The notes under the pieces: model-generated | Told to the model about the DNA's origin: nothing | The model's database searches: none | Seen by the model: only the letters and a program-made list of their open reading frames with translations | Shown here: positions 41,020 to 49,009 of the stretch, piece after piece | Layout: each line of letters starts with the position of its first letter | Position numbering within the stretch: the first letter of the stretch is position 1 | Made by a program: the position numbers and the translations under genes | NCBI GenBank assembly: GCA_030824555.1 | Contig: JAVBXK010000019.1 | Span: forward strand, 1-64,000 | Direction of reading: 5' to 3' | Length of the DNA: 64,000 bases | Source of the DNA: a bacterium | Lineage (GTDB): Bacteria > Pseudomonadota > Gammaproteobacteria > Burkholderiales > Burkholderiaceae_C

Positions 41020-42021
41020 ATGACACTTGAGATCGCGCAGTCCACCCCCACAGCCCGGGCCATTGGCGCGCTGGTCGAAGCCCAGTACGCCCTGGGGCCC
41101 GTGGTGGATGCCGAGTTTCTGCGCCGCTCCTTCAACCAGGTTTACCGGCTGACCTTTGCCAGCGGGCAGCGCGTGGTGGCCAGATTGAGTGCCGAGCGGC
41201 CCCGTGGCCCAGCCAATGTCGCCTTCGAGGCGGCTGTGCTGGCGCACTGGCATGCCCACGGGTGCCCGGTGTCCCGCTGCCTGCCCACATCGGCGGGCGT
41301 GATGGCGGTGGCGGTGGCGTTGCCCGAAGGCGAGCGCCCGCTGATGCTGTTCGAGTTTTTCGACGGCGAGTTCACTGGTGAGGCTTTGCCCGATGTCGCT
41401 GCCTTTGGCCGGGGCCTGGCAGCGCTGCACCAGGCTGGCCAAACCTACCAAGGCGTGTCAAGCCTGTACGCGCTGGACCTGGAACACCTGTTGGTGCGCC
41501 CGGTGCAATGGCTGCTGCAAGCCCCCACCCTGACCGCAGAACTGCGCCCGCAGTTCGAGGCGCTGGTGCAGCGCCTGCACAGCCGCATCCTGGCGCTGGG
41601 GCCACTGACCCAGGTGCTGGGCCATGGCGACGCCCATGGCCAGAACAATTTCGTGGTGAACGGGCCGCACGGCGAGCGGCAGGCGGTGTTTTTCGACTTT
41701 GACGATGCCGGGCCAGGCTACCTTGCCTATGAACTGGCGGTGTACGCGTGGAGCATGCACCCGCATTCGGTGGACGGCGTGATGAGCGACCAGGCGCAGG
41801 CGCGCTGGCGGCACTTCCTGGCCGCATACCGCGAAGTGGGTGCCGTCAGCCAGGCTGACCTGGCCGCCATGCCCCTGTTCATGGCCGTGCGGCACATCTG
41901 GTTACTGGGTGAATACGCAGGCCGCGTACCCGTGTGGGGCACGCAGGCCATGCCCACCGACTACCTGCGAAGGCAGGCGGACATGCTGACCCAATGGGAA
42001 AACCTGACCTTGCCTGCGTGA
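41020..42021 (+). CDS. Aminoglycoside-phosphotransferase-fold kinase (homoserine-kinase-II-like)
   Basis: A 333-residue small-molecule kinase with the catalytic LGHGDAHGQNNF (Brenner motif) and the metal-binding FFDFDDAGPGYLAYELA. The substrate is unknown. Homoserine, choline or a sugar are possible. The family includes antibiotic kinases, but nothing here indicates resistance. I chose ATG 41020. An open extension to 40903 does not look like the family. Confidence 0.82.
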   Translation: MTLEIAQSTPTARAIGALVEAQYALGPVVDAEFLRRSFNQVYRLTFASGQRVVARLSAERPRGPANVAFEAAVLAHWHAHGCPVSRCLPTSAGVMAVAVALPEGERPLMLFEFFDGEFTGEALPDVAAFGRGLAALHQAGQTYQGVSSLYALDLEHLLVRPVQWLLQAPTLTAELRPQFEALVQRLHSRILALGPLTQVLGHGDAHGQNNFVVNGPHGERQAVFFDFDDAGPGYLAYELAVYAWSMHPHSVDGVMSDQAQARWRHFLAAYREVGAVSQADLAAMPLFMAVRHIWLLGEYAGRVPVWGTQAMPTDYLRRQADMLTQWENLTLPA

Positions 42022-42067
42022 CAAGCCTGCCTGCAAGACGCGTTTGAGTCGTTGCAAACTTCTATTC

Positions 42068-42571
42068 ATGGCCAAAAAAGACAAATCCACGGCGCACGTT
42101 TCCGAAACCCCCGCCACCGCCTGGCTCAAAAGCCATGGGGTGGCCTATACCGAGCACCCCTACGAATACCTTGAGCACGGCGGTGCGCAGCACAGTGCCA
42201 AGGTGCTGGGGCTGGACCCGTTCACGGTGGTCAAAACCCTGGTCATGCAAGACCAGGATGCCAAGCCCCTGCTGGTGCTGATGCACGGCAACCGGCAGGT
42301 GTCCACCAAGAACCTGGCGCGGCAGATCGGTGCCAAATCGGTCGAGCCTTGCAAACCCGAGGTAGCCAACCGCCACAGCGGCTATCTGGTTGGCGGCACG
42401 TCGCCCTTCGGCACGCGCAAGGCCATACCTGTGTATGTCGAGGCGGCTGTTCTGGCGCTGCCGCGCATCGTCATCAACGGTGGGCGGCGGGGTTTTCTGG
42501 TCGGCATCGATCCCCGCGTGCTGGCAGACGTGCTGGGGGCCCGGCCCGTGGAATGCGCACTGGCAGAATGA
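42068..42571 (+). CDS. ybaK: YbaK-type aminoacyl-tRNA deacylase
   Basis: Clears mischarged Cys-tRNA(Pro) in the cytoplasm. The 167-residue single-domain protein has the YbaK core FTVVKTLVMQDQDAKPLLVLMHGNRQVSTKNLAR with the catalytic lysine, and GYLVGGTSPFGTRKAIPVYVE. The start ATG at 42068 gives MAKKDKSTAHVSETPA. Confidence 0.92.
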   Translation: MAKKDKSTAHVSETPATAWLKSHGVAYTEHPYEYLEHGGAQHSAKVLGLDPFTVVKTLVMQDQDAKPLLVLMHGNRQVSTKNLARQIGAKSVEPCKPEVANRHSGYLVGGTSPFGTRKAIPVYVEAAVLALPRIVINGGRRGFLVGIDPRVLADVLGARPVECALAE

Positions 42572-42671
42572 GCGGTTTTCCGTTGTGGCCGAAGGTGCCG
42601 GGCTGTCGTCGCTGTCGGCGCTGCTTGTGGTGGGGTGTATCCACCAACACGCTGTGCATTCGTGGGTTCTG

Positions 42672-42727
42672 AATGCATAGCTGCAAAGTACCGTATATCA
42701 AGCGGTAAAGGCCAATTTCATTCAAAG
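42672..42727 (+). repeat. Palindromic interspersed element, copy 9 (upstream of plsY)
   Basis: ATAGCTG, a degenerate left arm, ATATCAAGCGGTAAAGGCC and AATTTCATTC. Its tail runs into the AAAGGA Shine-Dalgarno of plsY. Confidence 0.65.
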
Positions 42728-42735
42728 GATGTGTC

Positions 42736-43365
42736 GTGGATGCTGTGTTGCCATTTCTGGCCGTTGTGGGAGCTTACCTTGTGGGGTCGCTGTCGTTTGC
42801 CGTCATCGTGAGCAAGGGGTTCGGGCTGTCTGACCCGCGCACCTACGGCAGCAAAAACCCGGGGGCCACCAACGTGCTGCGCTCGGGCAACAAGGCGGCG
42901 GCGGTCACCACGTTGCTGCTCGACGCCATCAAGGGCTGGTTGCCGATGTGGGCGGTCAAAACCTGGGGCATGGCGCATGGCCTGGGCGACGTCACACTGG
43001 CTGCGGTGGGGCTGGCGGCATTCATGGGGCACCTGTTCCCGGTGTTTTTCAAGTTCAAGGGTGGCAAGGGCGTGGCCACGGCGGCGGGCATGCTGTTCGG
43101 GGTCGATGCGCTGCTGGGACTGTTCACGCTGGTGGCCTGGGCGGCGGTGGTGGCGGTGTGGCGCTATTCGTCGCTGGGGGCCATTGCGGCCGGGGTGCTG
43201 GCACCGGCCATTTACCTGTTCGGTTCTGGCGAGTTGTGGACGTCATCCGGCCCCATGACGGGTGCCATCTCTGTGATGAGCGCGTTTTTGGTTTGGCGGC
43301 ATGCCGAGAACATCAGCCGCCTGCTGCAGGGCAAAGAGTCGAAGCTGGGGGCCAAAAAATCATGA
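42736..43365 (+). CDS. plsY: Glycerol-3-phosphate acyltransferase PlsY
   Basis: Inner-membrane enzyme that moves the acyl group of acyl-phosphate to glycerol-3-phosphate. The 209-residue protein has about five membrane segments and the three PlsY motifs: GSLSFAVIVSKGFGLSDPRTYGSKNPGATNVLR, HLFPVFFKFKGGKGVATAAG and the third loop near RHAENISRLLQGKE. The start is GTG at 42736 with AAAGGA upstream. Its end overlaps ridA by four bases. Confidence 0.93.
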   Translation: MDAVLPFLAVVGAYLVGSLSFAVIVSKGFGLSDPRTYGSKNPGATNVLRSGNKAAAVTTLLLDAIKGWLPMWAVKTWGMAHGLGDVTLAAVGLAAFMGHLFPVFFKFKGGKGVATAAGMLFGVDALLGLFTLVAWAAVVAVWRYSSLGAIAAGVLAPAIYLFGSGELWTSSGPMTGAISVMSAFLVWRHAENISRLLQGKESKLGAKKS

Positions 43366-43775
43366 GCAACCACATTGCCAGCGGCCACACGGGCGCTCAG
43401 GCTCAGACCGTTGCCGAGGTGCAGCGCCACCATGTGTCAACTCGCTACAGCGAGGCGGCGGTGTTCAACGGCGTGGTGTACCTGGCGGGCATGGTGCCCG
43501 AGTGCGCGGCCACCGACATCCGCAGCCAGACGGCCGATGTGCTGGCCCAAATTGACACCCGCCTGGCCGAATGCGGCAGCGACAACACCCGCCTGCTGCG
43601 GGTGCAGATTTACCTGACCGACATACAAAACATTGCCGCCATGAACGAGGTGTGGGATGCTTGGGTGCCCGCAGGTCACGCCCCACCTCGCGCCACGGTG
43701 CAGGCGGCGTTGGCCGACCCGGCCTGGCAAATTGAAGTGGTGGTGACTGCCGCACAGCGTCCCGCCACGGTGTGA
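43362..43775 (+). CDS. RidA-family protein
   Basis: A 137-residue protein of the RidA/YjgF family, some members of which deaminate reactive enamine/imine intermediates. Family segments are SEAAVFNGVVYLAGMVPE, RLLRVQIYLTDIQNIAAMNEVWDAWVP and the GHAPPRATVQ loop with the conserved arginine. The ATGA overlap couples it to plsY. Confidence 0.88.
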   Translation: MSNHIASGHTGAQAQTVAEVQRHHVSTRYSEAAVFNGVVYLAGMVPECAATDIRSQTADVLAQIDTRLAECGSDNTRLLRVQIYLTDIQNIAAMNEVWDAWVPAGHAPPRATVQAALADPAWQIEVVVTAAQRPATV

Positions 43776-43779
43776 CGCG

Positions 43780-44481
43780 TCAGGGCTTGCGTTCCAGCGT
43801 CATCTGATCGTTCTGGCGCACCATCTGGAAGCGCGTCAGAAAGCTGTTGCCCAGCAGCACAAACGGCATGGGTTGGGGCAGCACCACGGCTTTCACGTCG
43901 CGCACCTCGGCATCGCCCAGGCGAACCTTGTCAAGCCGGTGTTCGTACCCGTCCACCGTGCCGTTGGCGGTGTTCATGCGCACGCGGGTGCCTTGCTGGG
44001 CTTTCAGGCCAATTCGCTGCGCCTCGGCCTGGCCCAAAGTGACCCAGGTGGCCCCTGTGTCCACCAGAAAACTGACCGTTTGGCCGTTGATGCTGCCCAG
44101 TGACTGAAAGTGGCCCTGGCTGTCGGCGGTCAGCACCACTTTGTTGCCGCTGCCTGGGGCCTGAGCGGATGGGGCCATGGTGACGTTGAAGGGTGTTTCG
44201 CCCAGTTTCAGCAGCAGGGCTTGGCCCTTCACCTCGACTGTGGCCTCGCCACCCGCCACCTGCAGCACCTTCACGCCAGCGTGCGACTGGCCTGTGGCCA
44301 CGAATTTGGGTGGTGCACCATCGACCACCAGCAACGCTTTGTCGTCCGACACACCTGCCAGGTTGACCGATTGGGACCGTGCGTTCACCAGCGGTGCGCA
44401 CAGCAGGGCGGCCAGGGCACCGTGCAACCAGGCGGCACTGCGCGGACACGCCCGGCGTGGGTCAGACGCGGCCCGTGCCAC
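43780..44481 (-). CDS. Retropepsin-like aspartic protease, secreted
   Basis: A 233-residue protein of the retropepsin-like (clan AA) family. A signal peptide ends near NARS-QS. FLVDTGATWVTLGQ carries the active aspartate D141, and VLLGNSFLTRF is the conserved C-terminal glycine block. It works as a dimer in the periplasm. Substrate unknown. It starts with GTG at 44481 and overlaps the upstream HD-GYP gene by 20 bases, so it is translationally coupled. Confidence 0.82.
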   Translation of the reverse strand: MARAASDPRRACPRSAAWLHGALAALLCAPLVNARSQSVNLAGVSDDKALLVVDGAPPKFVATGQSHAGVKVLQVAGGEATVEVKGQALLLKLGETPFNVTMAPSAQAPGSGNKVVLTADSQGHFQSLGSINGQTVSFLVDTGATWVTLGQAEAQRIGLKAQQGTRVRMNTANGTVDGYEHRLDKVRLGDAEVRDVKAVVLPQPMPFVLLGNSFLTRFQMVRQNDQMTLERKP

Positions 44482-45748
44482 GGTCGGCCCCGGTTTTGGT
44501 GAAGGCCAATTGCCTGAGCATGAGGTCGGTGTTCAGGCGCACGCGAATGGTCGAGGCTGACACACCTTGCACCACCGCCACGTCGGGTTTGGATGTGTTG
44601 TGCAGGCGGGGCTCTGAAATGGGTTCGTCGCGCTTGTTCAGCACGCTGGCCACGTAGGGCTCGTTGGGCTTGGCACCCTTGCGCAGCACCACCGCGGTTT
44701 CGCCGTTGGCCAGTTTGACAAAAGTGCCCGCCGGGTGCAGCCCCAGCAGCATCATGAGGGCCAGCCCCACTTCGTCGTGCCCGGCGGCACCGGGCTGCAC
44801 GATGGCCGAGCGTGCGGCGTCTTTCGACTCGCGGCCTGCGCGTGACACGCGGGGGCTCATGGCTGCGGTGTAGCGGTCCACCACCTGCAGGATGCGCGCC
44901 AGCCGCTCGGCCGGTGGGCGCTCGACCAGTGGCACGCCTGCGGGCAAATCGTCGTGGTGTTTGAACACCACGTTCAGCCACAGCGAATCGGTTACGCCTG
45001 CAGCGTGCAACAGACGCACGCCCTCAGCTGCGTGCTTGTCAATCTGGACTTGTTGTATGGGCGAGGGTCGCTGCTTCTGATTGGCCAGCGCGTCTTGCAG
45101 GGCGGTCATGCCCACGTTCATGGTCAGGGCGGCGCGGGTCAGACTGGCGCTCTCAGCCGGGCTGAGTTTGAGCGGTGTGGCCAGCAGGTGCACCACCGTG
45201 GCGGTCAGCAGCGAGTGCAGGGCGCTGTAACCCGTGAAGGCCGTCACGGCACGGTGAATCAGCAGGAACAGGGCGGCTTCGCGGTCGCGGTTGAGCAGCT
45301 GCTGCAGGAACATGTCAATGGTGGTGCCGATGCGCCCCACGGCATCGGATGCCGGTTGGCCGCCCAGTGCCAAGCTGCTCAGCAGCGCACGCAGCCGCGT
45401 TTCCGCCTCGATCCAGCCTTCGGGCAGCGTGCCTTTGACGACTTCCTTGGTTTCGGTTTCATTGAACGACACGTACTTGTCGATGTCCTTGAGGGCTGCA
45501 TCGCGTCGTGTGGCCTCGTTCAGGCCGCTCATCAGCACTTTGACGGCTTCGTCGGATTCGTCGTAATCGACGTACACCGCGCGGCGCTTTTGCAAGGCTT
45601 CGAGCGCGTGGTGGTTCTCGATCCTCAGCCCCTTGGCCAGCAGCACCTGACCGCGTTCGTCACGCAGCGTGAAGCGCAGGGCAATGCCCACGTGCAACTT
45701 CTCGGTTGACACGGCAATCAGCTCGCCTTTGGATGAGGGGTCGGCCAT
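44462..45748 (-). CDS. Degenerate HD-GYP-domain protein (second of a tandem pair)
   Basis: A 428-residue protein with an N-terminal region of about 120 residues and an HD-GYP-like domain. The residues expected to bind metal are mostly missing. The HD pair is replaced by ALTMNVG (near 207-213), HSLLTATVVHLLA keeps one histidine (H178), and the HHE plus GYP region reads HHDDLPAG (264-270). So it is likely a pseudo-phosphodiesterase that binds or senses rather than cuts cyclic di-GMP. The PilZ-like tail RKGAKPNEPYVASVLNKRDEPI is shared with its paralogue, 16 bases upstream. Confidence 0.75.
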   Translation of the reverse strand: MADPSSKGELIAVSTEKLHVGIALRFTLRDERGQVLLAKGLRIENHHALEALQKRRAVYVDYDESDEAVKVLMSGLNEATRRDAALKDIDKYVSFNETETKEVVKGTLPEGWIEAETRLRALLSSLALGGQPASDAVGRIGTTIDMFLQQLLNRDREAALFLLIHRAVTAFTGYSALHSLLTATVVHLLATPLKLSPAESASLTRAALTMNVGMTALQDALANQKQRPSPIQQVQIDKHAAEGVRLLHAAGVTDSLWLNVVFKHHDDLPAGVPLVERPPAERLARILQVVDRYTAAMSPRVSRAGRESKDAARSAIVQPGAAGHDEVGLALMMLLGLHPAGTFVKLANGETAVVLRKGAKPNEPYVASVLNKRDEPISEPRLHNTSKPDVAVVQGVSASTIRVRLNTDLMLRQLAFTKTGADRGTGRV

Positions 45749-45764
45749 GGCTTGACGTGCAGTT

Positions 45765-47087
45765 TCAGTTCATTGCAACGTCCAGCCTGCTGGCTGACTG
45801 GTGGCGCAGCATCTGTTCTTCGTTCAGTCGCACCCGGATGCTGGAGCCCGACAAACCGGTCTCCACCGCCAATTCAGGCAACTCGGTGCTGAACACGCGG
45901 GGTGCCAGCACGGGTTCGCCCTGTCGGTTCAGCACATTGGCCACCACGGGTTCGTTCAGCCGCAAGCCGCGGCGCAGCACCACGGCGGCGTCGCCCCGCT
46001 TGAGCTGCACAAACGTGCCCGGCGGAAACAGGCCCAGGTTCTGCATGAGGTCAAGGCCCACTTCGTCATGGTCAGCCGTGCCGGGCGAGCGGATGACGGC
46101 CTTGACCGCATGGCGCGATTCGCGCCCGGGCCGCGAGCCGCGCGGGCTCATGGCCGCCGAGTAGCGGTCGATCACCTGCAACACCTTGGCCAGCTTTTCG
46201 GCGGTGGGCCGGTCGTTGATGGCGGGGCAGGGGGGCAGGTCGTCGTGGTGTTGGCCCACCACGGCCAGCCAGATCGGGTCGGTCACGCCTGCGCGGTGCA
46301 GCAGGCGCATGCTTTCGCGCGAATGTGCGTCAATGGCCAGCAACTGCTCCTGGGTGGGCTTGTTTTTTTGCCCAGCCATGAGGTCTTGCAGCGGTTTGAT
46401 GGACACGTTCATCGTCAGCGCGGCACGCACCAGGCTGACGGTTTCGGCGTCGCTGATGGGCAAGCGGCTGGCGGCATCCCAAGCCAGGGCAGCGCACAGC
46501 AGCGAATGCAGGGTGCTGTAGCCGTTGAAGTGTGTGACCGAGCGGTTGAACAACAGGAACAGGGCGGCCTCGCGGTCGCGCTGCATCAGCGCCACAAAGC
46601 GCGCTTCAATGATCTCCAGCCGCTTGATGGCTTTTTGTGCAGCCTCGCCACCTACCGCAATGCTGCCCAGCACGGCACCCAAGTTGGATTCCAGGTCGGT
46701 CCACAGTTCGGGCAGCGTGCGGCGGGCAGCGGCCTCGGCTTCGGCCCTGAGCTGCGCTTGCTGTGTGGCCTCCGGCGACGGTGTGGTCGCCATGATGCGC
46801 TGCGTGGACAGCTCTTGCATTTTGGTCAGCGGTGCACCGCGGCGTGTGGCTTCGTTGAAGCTGGACAGCACGGCGCGCGCGGTTTCGCGCAGCGACGCCT
46901 CGTCTGTGAACAGGGCCGGGTGCTCGCGCAACGACTGGAGCAGCGTGGGCGTGTTGATGACCTGGTGTTTGGCCAGCAACAAATTGCCACCCTCGTCGTA
47001 CAAAGGTGTTTGCAGCGCCATGCCCAGCTTCAGTGACACGGAGGGCACCGGCTGGAGGGAACTGGGGGGAATGATCTTGGCCGACAT
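45765..47087 (-). CDS. Degenerate HD-GYP-domain protein (first of a tandem pair)
   Basis: A 440-residue paralogue of the next gene, collinear along its whole length. Its HD block reads ALTMNVS (223-229), HSLLCAALAWDA keeps H194, IDAHSRESMRLLHRAG keeps H255, and the second histidine pair is HHDDLPP (280-286). The GYP is gone. RRGLRLNEPVVANVLNRQGEPV near the C-terminus matches the paralogue. It lies 32 bases downstream of yajQ. No signal peptide or membrane segment. Function unknown. Probably a regulatory partner in the cyclic-di-GMP network. Confidence 0.75.
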   Translation of the reverse strand: MSAKIIPPSSLQPVPSVSLKLGMALQTPLYDEGGNLLLAKHQVINTPTLLQSLREHPALFTDEASLRETARAVLSSFNEATRRGAPLTKMQELSTQRIMATTPSPEATQQAQLRAEAEAAARRTLPELWTDLESNLGAVLGSIAVGGEAAQKAIKRLEIIEARFVALMQRDREAALFLLFNRSVTHFNGYSTLHSLLCAALAWDAASRLPISDAETVSLVRAALTMNVSIKPLQDLMAGQKNKPTQEQLLAIDAHSRESMRLLHRAGVTDPIWLAVVGQHHDDLPPCPAINDRPTAEKLAKVLQVIDRYSAAMSPRGSRPGRESRHAVKAVIRSPGTADHDEVGLDLMQNLGLFPPGTFVQLKRGDAAVVLRRGLRLNEPVVANVLNRQGEPVLAPRVFSTELPELAVETGLSGSSIRVRLNEEQMLRHQSASRLDVAMN

Positions 47088-47119
47088 GCGTGAAAGGCCT
47101 GTTGATGGGCCGTTGGGTG

Positions 47120-47605
47120 TCAGTCCCTGAAGTTGTTGAAGCTCAATGGCAGGTCGGCCACGTCCTTGCGGATCACGGCCATGGCGGCCTGCAGGTCGTC
47201 GCGCTTGGCACCGCTGACGCGCACGGCGTCACCCTGGATGGCGGCCTGCACCTTGAGCTTGCTGTTTTTGATGGCTTGCTGAATTTTTTTGCCGACATCG
47301 GCTTCAATGCCATTGCGCACCGTGATGACCTGCTTGACCTTGTCACCACCGATTTTCTCTATCTTGGCAGCGTCCAGGAAACGCACGTCCACGCTGCGTT
47401 TGGCCAGCTTGTTGCGCAAAATGTCGTCCACCTGCGTGATCTGGAAATCGCTGTCGCCAAACAGCGTCACGGTTTTGTCCTTCAGCTCCAAGTTGGCCGA
47501 GGTGCCTTTGAAGTCGAAGCGGGTGCCCACCTCTTTGGCGGCCTGGTCAACGGCGTTTTTCACTTCAACGAGGTTGGCTTCGAGAACGGTGTCAAAAGTG
47601 GGCAT
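47120..47605 (-). CDS. yajQ: YajQ-family nucleotide-binding protein
   Basis: A 161-residue protein of the YajQ family, members of which bind cyclic di-GMP and act as effectors in Xanthomonas and others. It starts [22 protein letters not shown], with [27 protein letters not shown] and ends PLSFNNFRD, as the family does. It heads the operon with two degenerate HD-GYP genes and the protease. It diverges from murB with a 59-base gap. Confidence 0.93.
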   Translation of the reverse strand: MPTFDTVLEANLVEVKNAVDQAAKEVGTRFDFKGTSANLELKDKTVTLFGDSDFQITQVDDILRNKLAKRSVDVRFLDAAKIEKIGGDKVKQVITVRNGIEADVGKKIQQAIKNSKLKVQAAIQGDAVRVSGAKRDDLQAAMAVIRKDVADLPLSFNNFRD

Positions 47606-47664
47606 GGCGAATGTGAAAAATGGGTGGGTTCTGAGAGTGAAAACCGGGGTGAGACAATTCCGCC

Positions 47665-48720
47665 ATGTTAGTCGAGAACCTGGTCCCCCTTCAGCCCTTC
47701 AACACGTTTGGCATCCAGGCGCGGGCGCACACGTTTGTCCGCATTGACAGCGTGGCTACCTTGCTGGCATTGCACCGCGCACACCCCAGTTGGCTGCGCA
47801 GCCAGCCGCTGGTGCTGGGCGGTGGCAGCAACCTGGTGCTGACCGGCGACGTGACGCAAGCCGTGCTGAAAGTCGAGATCATGGGGCGCGAGCTGGTGAG
47901 CGAAACTCCTCACCACTGGGTGGTGCAAGCCGGCGCGGGCGAAAACTGGCACGGCTTTATCGATTGGACGCTGGCACAAGGCTGGCCTGGGCTGGAAAAC
48001 CTGGCCCTGGTGCCGGGTACCGTGGGTGCCTCGCCGGTGCAAAACATCGGTGCCTACGGCGTGGAGCTGCAAGACCGCTTCCATTCGCTCGACGCGGTGG
48101 ACCTGCACACCGGCCAGCTGTTCTCGCTGGACGCGGCGCAGTGCGGGTTTGGCTACCGCGACTCTGTGTTCAAACACGCACCCGGCAACGCCCGCCACCT
48201 CGGCCTGGCAGGCCGTGCGCTGATCACGCATGTGCGGTTTGCGCTGCCCAAAAAATGGGTGCCTGAACTCAGCTACCTGGACCTGGTCCGCAAGGCCGAA
48301 GAAACCGGCACGGCGCACCCGTCTGCCCGGCAGGTGTTCGACTGGGTGTGCGACATCCGCCGCGCCAAATTGCCCGACCCATCGAAAGTGGGCAATGTGG
48401 GCAGTTTTTTCAAGAACCCGACAGTGAGTGCCGAGCAGTGCACCGACATCATCGCCCGCGACCCCAAGGTGGTGCATTACCCCATGCCTGACGGCACGGT
48501 GAAGCTGGCCGCCGGTTGGCTGATCGACGCCTGCGGCTGGAAGGGCAAAGCCGTGGGCAATGCCGGTGTGTACGACAAGCAGGCGCTGGTGCTCGTCAAC
48601 AAAGGCGGCGCGGCCAACCCCGCAACCGGTGGCGAGGTGATGACGCTGGCCAAAGCCATACAGACCAGCGTGTACGAGCGGTTTGGGTTGCGGCTGGAGA
48701 TCGAGCCCGTGGTGGTTTGA
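47665..48720 (+). CDS. murB: UDP-N-acetylenolpyruvoylglucosamine reductase
   Basis: Flavoenzyme that makes UDP-N-acetylmuramic acid for peptidoglycan. The 351-residue type I protein has [41 protein letters not shown], the catalytic [21 protein letters not shown] and [30 protein letters not shown]. The start ATG (47665) is the first in frame. Confidence 0.96.
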   Translation: MLVENLVPLQPFNTFGIQARAHTFVRIDSVATLLALHRAHPSWLRSQPLVLGGGSNLVLTGDVTQAVLKVEIMGRELVSETPHHWVVQAGAGENWHGFIDWTLAQGWPGLENLALVPGTVGASPVQNIGAYGVELQDRFHSLDAVDLHTGQLFSLDAAQCGFGYRDSVFKHAPGNARHLGLAGRALITHVRFALPKKWVPELSYLDLVRKAEETGTAHPSARQVFDWVCDIRRAKLPDPSKVGNVGSFFKNPTVSAEQCTDIIARDPKVVHYPMPDGTVKLAAGWLIDACGWKGKAVGNAGVYDKQALVLVNKGGAANPATGGEVMTLAKAIQTSVYERFGLRLEIEPVVV

Positions 48721-48751
48721 GCGGTGGGAGCTTCCCAGCGTCGCACCACCA

Positions 48752-49009
48752 TCAGCATGGGGCGGCTTCGGTTGTGCCACCGCTGGAAAAGACACCATCT
48801 GTGTTGCTGCGGAGGCACTGACATGGGTCGATCGCGAACATGACGTCGACCGCAGGACACGTCACATGGCAGTGAGGTGGCGCATGTTCGTCGGCATGGA
48901 CGTGAATTTGCAGTGCACCGCAACGCGCAACGCGGGTACCATCCGCAAAGCTGTGTTCAAGCTGTTCGCCGGTAGGCTCTTCCACCTGATCAAAAAAGGT
49001 ACACGCCAT
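48752..49009 (-). CDS. DUF4160-like small protein, probably truncated
   Basis: An 85-residue reading frame whose first 60 or so residues match the DUF4160 pattern (GALQIHVHADEHAPPHCHVTCP), a small family often found beside DUF2442. After AIDPCQCLRS the sequence loses the family's helical tail, which suggests a truncated remnant. No ribosome site is seen before the ATG at 49009, and the frame overlaps the start of the next plus-strand gene by two bases. Confidence 0.4.
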   Translation of the reverse strand: MACTFFDQVEEPTGEQLEHSFADGTRVARCGALQIHVHADEHAPPHCHVTCPAVDVMFAIDPCQCLRSNTDGVFSSGGTTEAAPC

